NCBI GenBank assembly: GCA_944739405.2
Contig: OX123193.2
Location: 5,712,331-5,776,330 of the forward strand
Reading direction: 5' to 3'
Length of the DNA: 64,000 nt
Source of the DNA: Euclidia mi
Taxonomy: Eukaryota > Arthropoda > Insecta > Lepidoptera > Erebidae
A model generated the notes under the pieces. The model saw only the letters and a program-made list of their open reading frames with translations. It ran no database searches and was not told where the DNA came from. Below are positions 21,989-32,803 of this stretch, one piece after another; positions within the stretch are counted from its first letter, which is position 1, and each line of letters opens with the position of its first letter. The position numbers and the translations under genes were made by a program.

Positions 21989-23884
21989 CACCACAATCCA
22001 GTCAACCAAAACTGACCGCAAGTAACATCATTACCAACCTAAACACTATTGATCTGCCAGATCGATCATAAACCACCCAATTCTTCAAGTTCACGCTCTT
22101 TTGATTACAATTTGGGACCGCTCATGGACCAAAGCGAACCATCCATCATGCCCACCCTCTCCCCTCCAGTGACACCTTGGAATGTATTACGTCACGTTTC
22201 GCTACTCAATCTGGTTTTGCTTATACAGTATGTTGGGGTTTTGAATAATTGTTGACAGATATGGAGATTCCAGTTCGTCCTAAATTAACCGAAAGATACT
22301 GGTAGCGTGATATAATTTAGTGATCTATTTGTGTAGTAGCAACAGTAAACTTTCTTTCTTTAGTTTCTATAATATAACTGAGGCTTTATTACTATGCCGC
22401 GTCGAGGTTTTCTAAGATTTTGCCATAGGACCTACCCTATTGTCTAACAAAAATTATGTTATAATATTTTTAAAGGCTACATCCAATTTTACTTTAAATC
22501 GTGTATCGCTTTACACTTAGCAAAGTTTTGAACTACAAGAGCTAGAAACACTTACACTTGATCCCGTATGAAGATTGCACCCACAACGCACAATAGTGTT
22601 AAGTCGCTTTACTTCTACACTATCCGAGCAAATAGATTGGAAGTATTTTATTTAATGTTGTGTAAAGTATGCCACGACACAGTTTACCTAAAATGAATGT
22701 TTTTAATGTAAAATTCATTGCGTCAAATATAATTTACAAAAGTTTAGTCAGAACTAATATAAATGAAGCAGTCAGATTTTTATCTCAACCGAAAGTGACT
22801 ATTACTCTTTGTATGTAGGTATCTTTCATTCAACTTTATAGTTCACTCGCTCCTGCCACCCGCTTGAGTGTCGGTTATCCCGTCATATTCCGATGTACAA
22901 GCTATATTATTAGAAAGTTTCATCCAAAAGCGGTCTGAAATTTTTACACGCATGAATAAAACCCATCCTCACAAACACTCAAGTTTATATCAGTAGTAAA
23001 TATTACCGATGTCAAAGTAGATCTTATTTTTCACTTTGGTTACAATATGACGCTTATGCATAACAATATACCTATTAATTACTAAGTCATCTACATAAAC
23101 TACTACTATAGCGGTACAGCCACACTACGCAACGGAGAACGTAAGTAGTAAAACGGGCAACACAATAATGACCACAAATTTTAATCGCCATTCTTTTTAA
23201 ATTTTTGTGCAATGAAAATGGAAATTTTCATTTTTTCACGAGCTTTTACACCCTTCAGCCACTTGTATTTATTTACTAGTATCATACTCAAGCAATTAAC
23301 ATACCTATATAAAACCAGAATTAATTCCATCTGTAAGTAAATTATTCCGAACATAATATTATCGTTTATCCAGGATTATTGTGTACACGTACCGCGAGCG
23401 AAATTATTTTTACGACACGCCATTGAAGATGAGCGGGAAAAGATGACGGTGACACATTTTGTGATATATGGGAGATATACGAGGAAAATGGCGTAAAAAG
23501 AATATATTATGCGACATGTTACACAGGCGCTGGGAAGGGAAATTGTACCTATGCGGTTTTTGCGACACCTTTTGGCTATTAAAGGTGGTTAGCCTATGGG
23601 ATATTAAGTTTGTGATGGAAAAGTTTTGGGGTGGAAAGAGGTAATATGTAATTTAACAAAAGAAACTGGGCATAAATGTGTCACGCTTCTCACTATGTCT
23701 AAGTGTTGTAGTAGCTTTTAGAAGGAATAAATAGGTATAGAACTAATTTTAGTTTGAATTACTTTCTACTTAAAAAAAATCTTCGTAACTTCGTTTTATA
23801 CCACCGTTTAGAATTCTTTACACCCACGCAAATACTACAGCCAACTGTTACTTTGGTAAGGGATTAAATATAGTTTATCGTTGT
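21989..23884. other. Unassigned stretch
   Basis: No recognised gene, RNA or repeat over 1.9 kb. Confidence 0.3.
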
Positions 23885-23886
23885 AA

Positions 23887-24234
23887 TATAAAGCCCTATA
23901 TCATCAGCCCTTTATACTGTCCCACTGCTGGGCACGGGGCTATTCTCACTAAGAGAAGGGTAAGGCCATAGTCCATCACGCTGGCAAAGTGCGGCTTGGT
24001 AGACTTCACATGTCTTTCGAGAACATTATGGAGAACTCTCAGACATGTAGATTTCCTCACGATTTTTCCTTCACCGATAAGCAAGAAATAATTAACAATT
24101 TAATACGCACATAACTGCGAAAAGTTATTGGTGCGTGCCGTGGATTCGAACCCAAGGCACTCTGCGTAGCAGTCTGTCGGTCTCTCCACTTGGCGATCGC
24201 TGCTATATAACTACACTGTATTTATAAAGCCCTA
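23887..24234 (-). mobile_element. SINE S-D, complete, with LINE-like tail
   Basis: The element is about 23895-24206 on the minus strand. Head GCAGCGATCGCCAAGTGGAG; GGGTTCGAATCCACGGCACG; AACTTTTCGCAGTTATGTGC; AAAAATCGTGAGGAAATCTA; TCTGAGAGTTCTCCATAATG; CACTTTGCCAGCGTGATGGA; tail CCGTGCCCAGCAGTGGGACA then GGGCTGATGATA. TATAAAGCCCTA occurs at both ends (about 23887 and 24222), a likely duplication with about 15 extra bases at the 5' side. Confidence 0.88.
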
Positions 24235-24795
24235 CTTTTTTTTTAAATGACTTTTGGATTTTTTTTGCTATGTCGATCGGGACTTGCTTGGTAAATATAA
24301 AAAGGTCAATTTTCAACAAAAACGTTTCATGCATTGCAAATAATTATTTTGTGCTCGAAATTTTGTGTGAAATGCCGTGCTCCATTGAAATTCTTAACAA
24401 ACTGGTGACGGACTAGGTACATTGTTCTTGCTTTGATATAACTAATGAGAGGCAGACAGAAAAAAAATGTAGGAACAGTTACATTGACTATGGCTGTCAC
24501 AAAAATATGATATCTAGGATATTTTCCATTATTTCATGTGTAAATATGTATAAAAACCTCCTGAATGATGTGGTCGTTAGAAATACATTGTTATTGCGCA
24601 GGGGAGCTAGGGCTTAAGCCCAAAAGGGAAAAAAAATGTTATTTGGTTTATGAACTATAAGTACAGCAAAGGTATACCTTCAGTAGATGCAAGTTACGTC
24701 AGGCCACGCTTAAATCATAAATATATGTTAACTTAGATCCCTTAGGTACCATAATTTCATAATTGAAAAGCTGTACATATACATATTATTACGTA
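24235..24795. other. Unassigned stretch
   Basis: No recognised feature. Confidence 0.3.
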
Positions 24796-25088
24796 TATTT
24801 ATGTTATGTTATGACTGCCTCCGTGGTCTAGTGGATAGCGTATGCGACTGCTGGTCGGAGGTCCCGGGTTCGATTCCTGGGGTGGGCAAAAGTGTTACTG
24901 GGTTTTTTCCGAATTCTCAGTAGCAGTACGGAGTCTGGTGATGTGCCCAGTAACGGCAATAGGCTCGCCTCAAATTACGTGGGATCTAAAAATTCATGGC
25001 TAAATGTGGGTGTAATATTTTACGCCTCTGCCTCTATATCCCCTTCGGGGATATAGGCGTGAGTCTATATTTTTTTTTATTTATGTTA
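24796..25088 (+). mobile_element. SINE S-A with target-site duplication
   Basis: The element is about 24812-25077. ACTGCCTCCGTGGTCTAGTG, B-box-like GGGTTCGATTCC, AGTAGCAGTACGGAGTCTGG, TAACGGCAATAGGCTCGCC, CCCCTTCGGGGATATAGGCG, T-rich end. TATTTATGTTA flanks it (24796-24806 and 25078-25088). Confidence 0.9.
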
Positions 25089-25417
25089 ATACCTCAAGCA
25101 TATTCACATTACCACTTAACTCCACGCGTACCTCATATCATCATTACTTCTCCACATAAAGAGATCAACCAACACGCATAACCGTTCAAAGTGTCTCGCC
25201 TCACATTTACGTAAATATGTCTCCTTTAAGATTTATAGCGATTATGGCGATTACGAGGTACATCGCCGCTTATTTTGTATATAAACGATATAAGTGAACT
25301 GGCTGTTATCCCAGGGGTTCGTGCGGGTGCACCGCCTATTAAGCTATACCGGATTAGGGTGTGGTTTCAGTAGCAGCGTCATTACAAAAGTGGTTTAAAA
25401 ATGCTTATATGTTGCTA

Positions 25418-25606
25418 GAGGATGCCTACTGCTAAGCTCGCACAATTTATTTTAATTTAACCGGTTCTTCCCGATCACGTAGGCATTTTGGGTAATCCCT
25501 TTTTAGTGCAGTTTACGGGCGCCAAGGAACATACATGGCATATTTAAGCTTCTTACGTCCAAGAATTTTGACTGTGCGTTGTCTGTGAGTAAGTGAGAAA
25601 GGTAAG
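25418..25606 (-). mobile_element. Lep-beta repeat, copy 2, diverged
   Basis: Minus strand: CTTACTCACAGACAACGCAC, AGAAGCTTAAATATGCCATG, TATGTTCCTTGGCGCCCGTA, GATTACCCAAAATGCCTACG, end CAGTAGGCATCCTCTAGCA. It matches the order in 8768-8985. Confidence 0.65.
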
Positions 25607-26318
25607 AATTTTATAAATTTAAAGATGATTAACCAAAAGTCTCTACGAGAAGCAATTTCTATTGATCAAAAATTTAATGGGCTTTTTTGGTCAATTAATA
25701 AGGCTTTAATTTCTCTGGTCATAGCTTTAGAAACGTCTTTATTCATAATATTACATTTAAACTTAATAACGTCTTTAAACTTAATATTGCTGACCAAATA
25801 TTAAATGTATACCAAACTGCCTGTCAAAACCCGTCAATCAAGAACATCAACTTAAAATTGAATAGCAAACTTGTAAATTAAAATGAATAATTATATAATA
25901 TAATGGTGTTGAAAATTCAAGCGAAAATTTAATTGCTAAAGTTTGTTTCAACATTCAAAACTTACTCAATACCTTCTTAAGTAGAGTAAAACGGTGTAGC
26001 CGTGTCTCACTGTTAGAATGTTTAGTTTATAAATTAGGTTTATTTTTTTAAGAATGTTATGTTATTTTATTTTTATGTTAATAAATTAAAATTAAACAAA
26101 TAAATGGTTTTAAGCTTTAGATGCCTCATCCATCTTGTTTGACAACAAAAGGATTCTTGCTTTGAAGCCTAGAGCCTCTTCTTTTGTGTTGCCTCCATGT
26201 CTCAAGATTTTGTTCGTCACTAGTTAGTTGATTGGTACCAATACATATTAACCCTAATGTTGTCAAGCCAGAATTTCTTAGCCCCACTTCGTTTATTGTC
26301 AGACTTAGATGTAGGCAG
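25607..26318. other. Unassigned stretch
   Basis: No recognised feature. Confidence 0.3.
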
Positions 26319-26319
26319 T

Positions 26320-26416
26320 GTCGATCACAAGTTCGAAACTTGGTCCAATTTGTACCAATGTATGATTCTTGTTCTGACGTTTGGTTTTCTTGTGTTTTGT
26401 TAATAAAGTCCTTGCG
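26320..26416 (+). mobile_element. SINE S-E remnant
   Basis: TGTCGATCACAAGTTCGAAA followed by a body that parallels the S-E body, ending GTCCTTGCGACACAGG (compare CCCCCGCGACACAGG at 45247). Highly diverged. Confidence 0.4.
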
Positions 26417-26538
26417 ACACAGGTTTACTGCAAGTTAAGGTATAAGCATGTTTAGTAATTGCACATGCACGACGTCTGACATCACAACGATTTCGATTAT
26501 CGTGACAAAATAACCACACATCTCATTTGTAATCTTAG

Positions 26539-26609
26539 TATGGATTAAATTGCGTACTAACGTGTATACGCAGTTTAATCCATAAAGTTTAAATCCATAA
26601 CGTGTATAC
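26539..26609. repeat. Hairpin plus direct repeat
   Basis: Arms 26539-26556 (TATGGATTAAATTGCGTA) and 26567-26584 match 17 of 18 around a 10-nt loop. TAACGTGTATAC occurs at 26558 and again at 26598. Confidence 0.8.
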
Positions 26610-27803
26610 TAGATATCATCATCCAAATCAGTGTCATCAATAGATCTATTAAAGGTTCTATTCCCAAAATTAAGAGCTTTTGAGATTTGTCGCTTTATTC
26701 TCAAAAATACCCTCAAACCGTGCCAAAACAACCAAAATACGCAAGCTCCAAGTACTAACTTCAGTTCATGAACAAATTTCTCTCAAAAACAAAGCTCTCA
26801 AATATAGCAAATTATGCTGAAATAAAACGTTGTATGGGTAACAAGATTTATAAACACGCTTAATTAAATCAAGTGATTTCTCACCGACTGTACTTTATAA
26901 GGTTCGCCTTTGTTTTCAGAGATTTAAGAGGATGTAGATAGAAAGTCTAGTGGAGGGCTGTTTAGTTAGTGCAAGTGGAAAGGTGACCTAGTGGATGCAA
27001 AAGATGAGCCAGGCTTAAAGATAAGCTGCTGCTTTTTATGTAGAATTGGCAGTTTCATTATTTAGAGTTTAAAAGCTAAACCACGTTCTATCGCGCTTTA
27101 TCTTTCTTTCGGTATTGAGATCGATATATTATGAAACGAAATAGTTTTATTAATCGTTGGCGATGAAAACATGGCAAATGTTCTGTCATATCTAGTGAGA
27201 CTAGTGCGCAGACCCTGTGCTCCTAGGTCATCCTAGGAGAAAGTTTGAATTTCTTTTATAGACTCACGCAAAAAATAAGTCATTTTTAGAAAATGGAGTA
27301 CCTACATACTATACAGAATAGCTAAAACGACGCAGTCATTCTTTCATGATAAGCTAGTTACAAGCATTTTAAAATTCCTTAACAGACAGATAAACATTAT
27401 GACTAATGTAAAAAATATACATCACTCATTATTTATATAGGAGGCTCTATTGTCGGCGCTACTACCTGACATGATATAATCATGACTCATAATCCTATGA
27501 TGCAAAGCTTTAATAGGAAATCCAATTTCCATGGCTCTACGATTTCCGTGAAAATGAAAAGACATATTTACAGATATAATAACAGCAACCCTGAACTTTG
27601 CATGATGTTCTGCAACAATAATTATTTTTGTTTAAGTGTAACTTAGAAAATGCATTACAGCGAATCAATCCCCGTCTCTGACATGTTTTAGTCACGTTAG
27701 ATAATATTATTATAGCCTTAATTCTATGAGCTGTCTCAATAATTGATATTAATTTATCCTTGGCTTTAATTGGCTTGTAATTCGACAAAAGCCACATTTA
27801 TGA
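26610..27803. other. Unassigned stretch
   Basis: No recognised gene. TATAGACTCACGC at 27258-27270 is a 13-bp scrap identical to the S-A 3' end read in reverse. Confidence 0.3.
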
Positions 27804-27804
27804 A

Positions 27805-28000
27805 TGGCAATCATCTTCATCGACTTAGCATTACCCCGGTTGCAATCAAAACCATTCGTCTTGATTTCGCCGAAAATTAGCTTATTTAAAGAGCAATTGC
27901 CATCTGATCTCTGCAACATCGTGGTATAGCATACCTTAGACCAGTGTTAGTAAATTCAAAGGTCCTGACGCCTCAACATCCCTTTCAGAAACGTAAACAT
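27805..28000 (-). mobile_element. SINE S-B 3' fragment, old
   Basis: Minus strand: GAGGCGTCAGGACCTTTGAA, GTTGCAGAGATCAGATGGCA, ATTGCTCTTTAAATAAGCTA and CCGGGGTAATGCTAAGTCGA. Only the 3' half is left. Confidence 0.65.
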
Positions 28001-28199
28001 GCGGCAAATTAGGGAGTTATCTTTAACTCTCAAACATATACCTATATAAACCTTCCCCAGGGGCTCTACAGTAAAAGACAAATATTTTTCACCATTTCAG
28101 AACACTAAACATAAAAAATCGTTATTACCCGCCAACGTTTACAACCTACAACGCAATCTGTACGAACAAAATACTACACACCCAAAAATAAATGGAAAC

Positions 28200-28290
28200 T
28201 TGTGTGTCACCTAAACGACACACACACCGACATACACACTCTCTCTTTCTCACACACACTCTCTCTCCCTCACACACAAATATTCGGAAA
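28200..28290. repeat. Compound (AC)n/(CT)n microsatellite
   Basis: ACACACACACCGACATACAC, TCTCTCTTTCTCACACACAC and a second CTCTCTCTCCCTCACACACA block. Confidence 0.9.
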
Positions 28291-28564
28291 CACACCTATG
28301 TGACACGGCAATGCACTCTTTTTTAGAAAACATTTTTCATTTCCTTATAACATGACCCTTTTGTAGGAAAACGGAATTTACCGCTTACAAAGAATTTTAC
28401 ACTCAATTGTGCAAAGAAAATGTTAGGGAGACAATGTTGAATGTAGAGGTGAACATTGTATCTTGTATGAGGCAAAAGGGTTATGTAGTAGTGTACTATG
28501 CTTATATTTTGATGGTCTTATTTGGGTCGTAATAGAAAAGGAAGGGTAGGGTCCTCATGGTAAA

Positions 28565-28790
28565 GTAAGTAAAACATTTATTGACACACCAAAATACAAC
28601 GCACAATACAAAAAATACAACACAAACAGCTAGGTATACAATTCACAATACAACAAATACGCATTATCCTACAAGCACAGTGCATTCAAGTGCATTTCTA
28701 GTTGCGGATGAATAGGTGCCTTCTAGGCAAGCGTGCTCTATCTTAGTCTGATGATCTCTGAAGAACAGGCGAGTTGATAGCCTCTTCTTA
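28565..28790 (-). mobile_element. Probable LINE 3' end
   Basis: The stretch begins AAAACATTTATTGACACACC, continues with A/C-rich AATACAAC runs and ends in GGCGAGTTGATAGCCTCTTC. This is the usual look of a minus-strand lepidopteran LINE 3' UTR (general knowledge). No reading frame remains. Confidence 0.45.
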
Positions 28791-29365
28791 AAAATATTAA
28801 AAAATATGGCGTGAAAAGAAGATATTTTTGTCTCATTTAACATGTCATGCAGGTGACCAGAATGTGCAATAAATCAGTTTATACACAGAGAACAAATTAA
28901 ATAATTACCTGCGTTGATCTTTTTTGCAGTGTCGAATACATCATCGCTACATTAAATCGTTCTACGTACAAAATTGGCACGCCAAATAGAAGGCAAACAT
29001 ATTTATCGTTTCACACATCTTAAAATCCAAAAGATTTATTGTCAAACGTAAGACATCAATTCATCGAGATAATATAAATACAGTCAACAACAAAATTCAC
29101 TACACGTTTCAAAATCTTTTGTCTCTTTTATGAATAATATTGAAAATAATAATTACTTGGAACGAGAAAACCGTTCAGAATCATATAAGTTTACTTATTT
29201 ACGTTGCTGATTGTACGCGAACAAAGCAATAAAGACAGTAGGATAACTGTCGCAGGAACATACAACTCACGGGGTCTCACGGCAGATTTTTATCTTTCTT
29301 GCGTTATGCGTTATCCTGGTTGTGATCCAAGATATTTGCAATTGAACATTTTATTGCATGGGTGG
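28791..29365. other. Unassigned stretch
   Basis: No recognised feature. Confidence 0.3.
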
Positions 29366-29367
29366 TG

Positions 29368-29450
29368 GCGTAGTAGTTTAGTCGCCTTGCTATTCAACCG
29401 CGCCGAGTGTTTCGGTTCAATGCTTATATACCACAACATTTTGTAGGATC
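29368..29450 (+). mobile_element. SINE S-E head, degraded
   Basis: GGTGGCGTAGTAGTTTAGTC, AACCGCGCCGAGTGTTTCGG, TTCAATGC. This is the tRNA-like part only; the body is replaced by the S-F SINE that starts next to it. Confidence 0.65.
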
Positions 29451-29692
29451 AACTTGACGACCGATTGACGCCGCGGGAGTGTAAATGACTGCTAAGCCGA
29501 AGGTCGCGGGTTCGATTCCCGCTCAAGTCATACATTTGTGTGTATGAACATGGATGTTTGTCTTGGTCTGAGTGTTTTTATTTATAATATGTATATATTT
29601 ACAAAAAAAAGTATATATGTATGTTTATCCATTATCTAGTACCCATAGTACAAGCTCTGCTTAGTTTGGGACTAGATGGTGTGCATGTGGTA
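29451..29692 (+). mobile_element. SINE S-F, full length
   Basis: CAACTTGACGACCGATTGAC, AAGGTCGCGGGTTCGATTCC, GCTCAAGTCATACATTTGTG, GGATGTTTGTCTTGGTCTGA, A/T-rich linker, GTTTATCCATTATCTAGTAC, GCTTAGTTTGGGACTAGATG and a terminal A/T tract. Reference copy for S-F in this window. Confidence 0.85.
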
Positions 29693-30000
29693 AAAAAATA
29701 TATATATTGTTTCGCAGCCAGTGGTTTAAACGCTCGCCATTGAGCACTGCGCAGTATATTCTAGGTTTGATACATGGGACAACACTTAGTGTTAATCCAC
29801 AAATTGTTGTTTTAATTCCACTTTCACCACTGCTTGATAAGTATTGGCATTCTATATTGATAAGTATTGTAGGTTTCCTACAAATATAGATCTAATTTTG
29901 AATTTATCTGTAAAATAACGCTTACTCAGTCAGAGGTGCTGAAACTAGGCATACCTAAGTAATTGATGTTTTATCTGTTATTTAATTGATTGATTGATGA
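29693..30000. other. Unassigned stretch
   Basis: No recognised feature. A short ATTGATTGATTGATGA tract sits at its end. Confidence 0.3.
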
Positions 30001-30165
30001 ATAATTCTTTATTGTACACTACACTGTTGATACAAATCTGGTATAAATAAATTAAATGTAAATACATAGCAAATGCACAAGGGCGGCCTTATCGCAAAGT
30101 GCGATTTCTTACAGGCAACCTTAGGATGGACAGACTGAAAAAGCCAAAAAGTTTTGATGTGTAGT
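30001..30165 (-). mobile_element. LINE 3' UTR fragment
   Basis: ATAATTCTTTATTGTACACT, ATACATAGCAAATGCACAAG, GGCGGCCTTATCGCAAAGTG, TCTTACAGGCAACCTTAGGA match a very common lepidopteran LINE 3' end in reverse (general knowledge). The start AATTCTTTATTG recurs at 40536. Confidence 0.6.
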
Positions 30166-30198
30166 GATTACATTTGTTTGGACACAATAATGGTTTTA

Positions 30199-30275
30199 AT
30201 ACAATACACATACATACATACAAAGTTATACATACATACATACATAAGGTAGGTATGCATATACCTATACATATA
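30199..30275 (+). repeat. (ATAC)n-type microsatellite
   Basis: Three short runs of ACATACATACAT with interruptions. Confidence 0.85.
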
Positions 30276-30670
30276 AATAAATACAATGTTTACTTTCTCC
30301 AAAACACAGGATTTATTACTACTGCACGCAAAGTGTTTACCATAAAAAATATATTATATACTCAGTTCTTACTTCTTTTACATGCAAATGAACTGATTCC
30401 GGTTTTTATCCATCCATTTTCATTAATCCTCGAACCCTTTTGAAAGGTTGAAAAGTTTCACGTTGCATATTTAAAATAAACTTTTTGCCAAAGAGAGAGG
30501 TGGGGTTTGGTATTTATTGAAATTTTATGTATCGATCTGTAAGTGGCAGAGCCTAAAAAGCTCTCTGTTAAAGGCCTTGATTAAAATTGGAATTAAACAG
30601 CCACAGAGGTATCATCGGTATGATATCAATAACTCTTAATTTTGCATTAGTAGTTAACTCACAATGTGAA
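30276..30670. other. Unassigned stretch
   Basis: No recognised feature. Confidence 0.3.
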
Positions 30671-30671
30671 A

Positions 30672-30902
30672 CAGTTGCAGCTCCTTACAAAGATAACATG
30701 TAAAATCATTATACTTACTGGCAGTTGAAAAGAGTGGCCACGAGTTTTACTGCCCGTTCTTTCCCGTGGTTCTACCTATTGCATTGCGAACGTGGCAGTA
30801 AATGTAAATGTAGAATCATTTAGTAATTTACTTTAATTTTTGACGTTCATAAGCGTCACTTTGCGGCCTAAATTAATAACAGATTTTGACTTTGACATCC
30901 TA
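30672..30902 (+). mobile_element. LINE 3' UTR fragment, type 2, copy 1
   Basis: ACAGTTGCAGCTCCTTACAA, AAAAGAGTGGCCACGAGTTT, TGCCCGTTCTTTCCCGTGGT, GCGAACGTGGCAGTAAATGT, TTGACGTTCATAAGCGTCAC and end ACAGATTTTGACTTTGAC. Colinear with 55858-56125. The terminal TTTTGACTTTGAC run is typical of a LINE simple-repeat tail. Confidence 0.75.
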
Positions 30903-31070
30903 AAAGATCGCAGTATAAATGTTTTGTATACGACTAACTATATTTTAGTTACTAATATAAATGTTATGTCCAGTTAGTTGAACATACTAAATTAAGAACG
31001 TAGTGAAAAGAACCCTCAGCACAGTTAGGCTCTGCGTTGATATGTCACTCAGATCATGTGATTTTATGTA
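30903..31070. other. Unassigned stretch
   Basis: No recognised feature. Confidence 0.3.
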
Positions 31071-31074
31071 TAGA

Positions 31075-32135
31075 TAGCTGTTTCCCGCGTTTTCACCCGC
31101 GTCCTGACGAAACTACTTCGCGTACTCGGTTAATTTATAAGCCTAAGTTACTCCTTGGTACATCAGCTATCCACCAGTGAAAGTCCCGTCAAAATCGGTC
31201 CAGCCGTTCCAGAGATTAGCGATAACAAGCAGACAGACAGACAAAAATTGTAAAAAATGTCATTTCGGTATATCTACCACATGAGTAGATAAACGGAACA
31301 GAGACAAAGCTTCATACAACAGTGCGAATCGGTTGCACTACTACAAGCACGCGGCGCATGTGTGCTGACCACTGGCCGCTTGTCGTGTACGCGTCGAGAC
31401 TGAAAAAAACGGTTTACGTAGGCATAGGCAGTTGCCAATCTCAGGGTTATTACGACGCATGTTGTTTGTTTTGTACGTTGCAAGTTTTAATATTTTAATG
31501 TAAAAACGTGGTATTTTATTATTAATAATGGTTGCTCATTGTACTGTGTGTATGAATAATACTAGAAGAAATAATTCAGTCATTATAAAGATTTTAACGA
31601 TGGTAACGTACAATTGAGTTTTTTTAATTATACCTCCTGATAATTTTATCGCATTTGTTGAATTGCTCGATCAAAAGTTTCGCGAATATTTCGATCTTGA
31701 AATAAATATTGTCAATGTTGGCAACGAAATACTTAAACGTATTGAAGATTGTAAATTTGATATGCCTAGTGAGTGTTTCCCGTTGGATAACTTAAAAAAC
31801 TATAAGTTAGATTCAGAATTTACCATTCCATTTAAGGAAACAATAATTTATTAAAAAACAAAAATTATAAAAAGACAATTATTAGAGTAAGTAATTTTTG
31901 AAGGTTTCTAACATAATAATAAAATTATTTGACAAAAGTTTTGTTTAATTTGTCTTAACCTATTGTGACAACCCTACCACAATAGGTAACAAAACAAGCT
32001 CTTAAAAAGCTTTGTCTCTGTTCGGTTTATTTACTCATGTGATATCTACCGTGTAAACATCCATATATTATGCATTTAGTAAAAAGCGGTTATTTTAATA
32101 TTACAAACATACACTCCAATTTTATTTATGTGTAT
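31075..32135 (+). mobile_element. Lep-gamma repeat, split by the element at 31278-32041
   Basis: Left part 31075-31277: CCCGCGTTTTCACCCGCGTC, AGTTACTCCTTGGTACATCA, AAATCGGTCCAGCCGTTCCA, GATTAGCGATAACAAGCAGA, CAGACAGACAAAAATTGTAA. Right part 32042-32135: GTGTAAACATCCATATATTA, GCATTTAGTAAAAAGCGGTT, ATTTTAATATTACAAACATA, ACACTCCAATTTTATTTATG. The parts join naturally once the inserted element and one ATATCTAC copy are removed. Confidence 0.75.
31278..32041 (+). mobile_element. 764-bp TIR transposon, non-autonomous, P-superfamily-like
   Basis: Terminal inverted repeats are 31278-31312 and 32007-32041, 33 of 35 matching, beginning CACATGAGTAGATAAACGGA. The element is flanked by an exact 8-bp duplication ATATCTAC (31270-31277 and 32042-32049). 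Inside, a 29-codon frame starts at 31528 with MVAHCTVCMNNTRR, whose C-x2-C resembles the start of a THAP zinc finger. It stops at 31617. A second open stretch, about 31622-31854, reads PPDNFIAFVELLDQKFREYF and onward, then stops. Eight-base duplications, CA...TG ends and an N-terminal C-x2-C together suggest the P superfamily. hAT also makes 8-bp duplications, so that stays possible. It is too short for a whole transposase, so it is a deletion derivative. Confidence 0.7.
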
Positions 32136-32400
32136 AGAAGAAGAGATAGTCCTACGTTTAGCAAAGGTCCTAGGGTTTTCAAGAGTCAACATATTATATG
32201 AAAATCGTTTTCAAGTTTCTTTAGAATTACATTTTTTTGTATAACTTGACGTTTTGATTGAATATAACGTACTGTGTTCCCAGATCTGCTGCTTTAATGC
32301 AATAAAATAATAACACCAAGAAATCCGTGATAAAATCTGTTACAAAGTAGTTTACTTTTAATGGGTGCTTCGCGCAAATGATAGGGAATATTGTATCTTA
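32136..32400. other. Unassigned stretch
   Basis: No recognised feature. Confidence 0.3.
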
Positions 32401-32406
32401 TACTAA

Positions 32407-32608
32407 TACTAGACGATGCCCGCAGTTACACCCGCGTTATTTGAGGCTACTGCTCTGCTCCCGTCGCTCATAGCGTGATGTTATATAGCCTATAGTCTTT
32501 CTCGATAAATGGACTATCTAAAACTGAAAGAATTTTTCAAATCGGACCAGTAGTTCCTGAGATTAGCGCGTTCAACCAAACAAACAAACTCTTCAGCTTT
32601 ATATATTA
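32407..32608 (+). mobile_element. Lep-alpha repeat, plus-strand member of an inverted pair
   Basis: CTAGACGATGCCCGCAGTTA, GCTCCCGTCGCTCATAGCG, TGATGTTATATAGCCTATAG, GGACTATCTAAAACTGAAAG, GTAGTTCCTGAGATTAGCGC, CAAACAAACTCTTCAGCTTT. It ends at the symmetry centre of a roughly 400-bp palindrome. Confidence 0.85.
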
Positions 32609-32611
32609 GTT

Positions 32612-32803
32612 TAAGATATAAAACTGAAGAGTTTGTTTGGTTGAACGCGCTAATCTCAGTAACTACTGGTCCAATATGAAAAATTCTTTCATTGTTCGAT
32701 AGTCCATTTATCGAGGAAGGCTATAGGCTATATAACATCACGCTATGAGCCACGGGAGCGGAGCAGTAGCCTTAAATAGCGCGGGTGTAACCGCGGGTCC
32801 ATA
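32612..32803 (-). mobile_element. Lep-alpha repeat, minus-strand member of an inverted pair
   Basis: Minus strand: ACCCGCGGTTACACCCGCGC, GGCTACTGCTCCGCTCCCGT, GATGTTATATAGCCTATAGC, AGTAGTTACTGAGATTAGCG, CAAACAAACTCTTCAGTTTT. Tail-to-tail with the previous copy, only a few bases apart. Confidence 0.85.
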
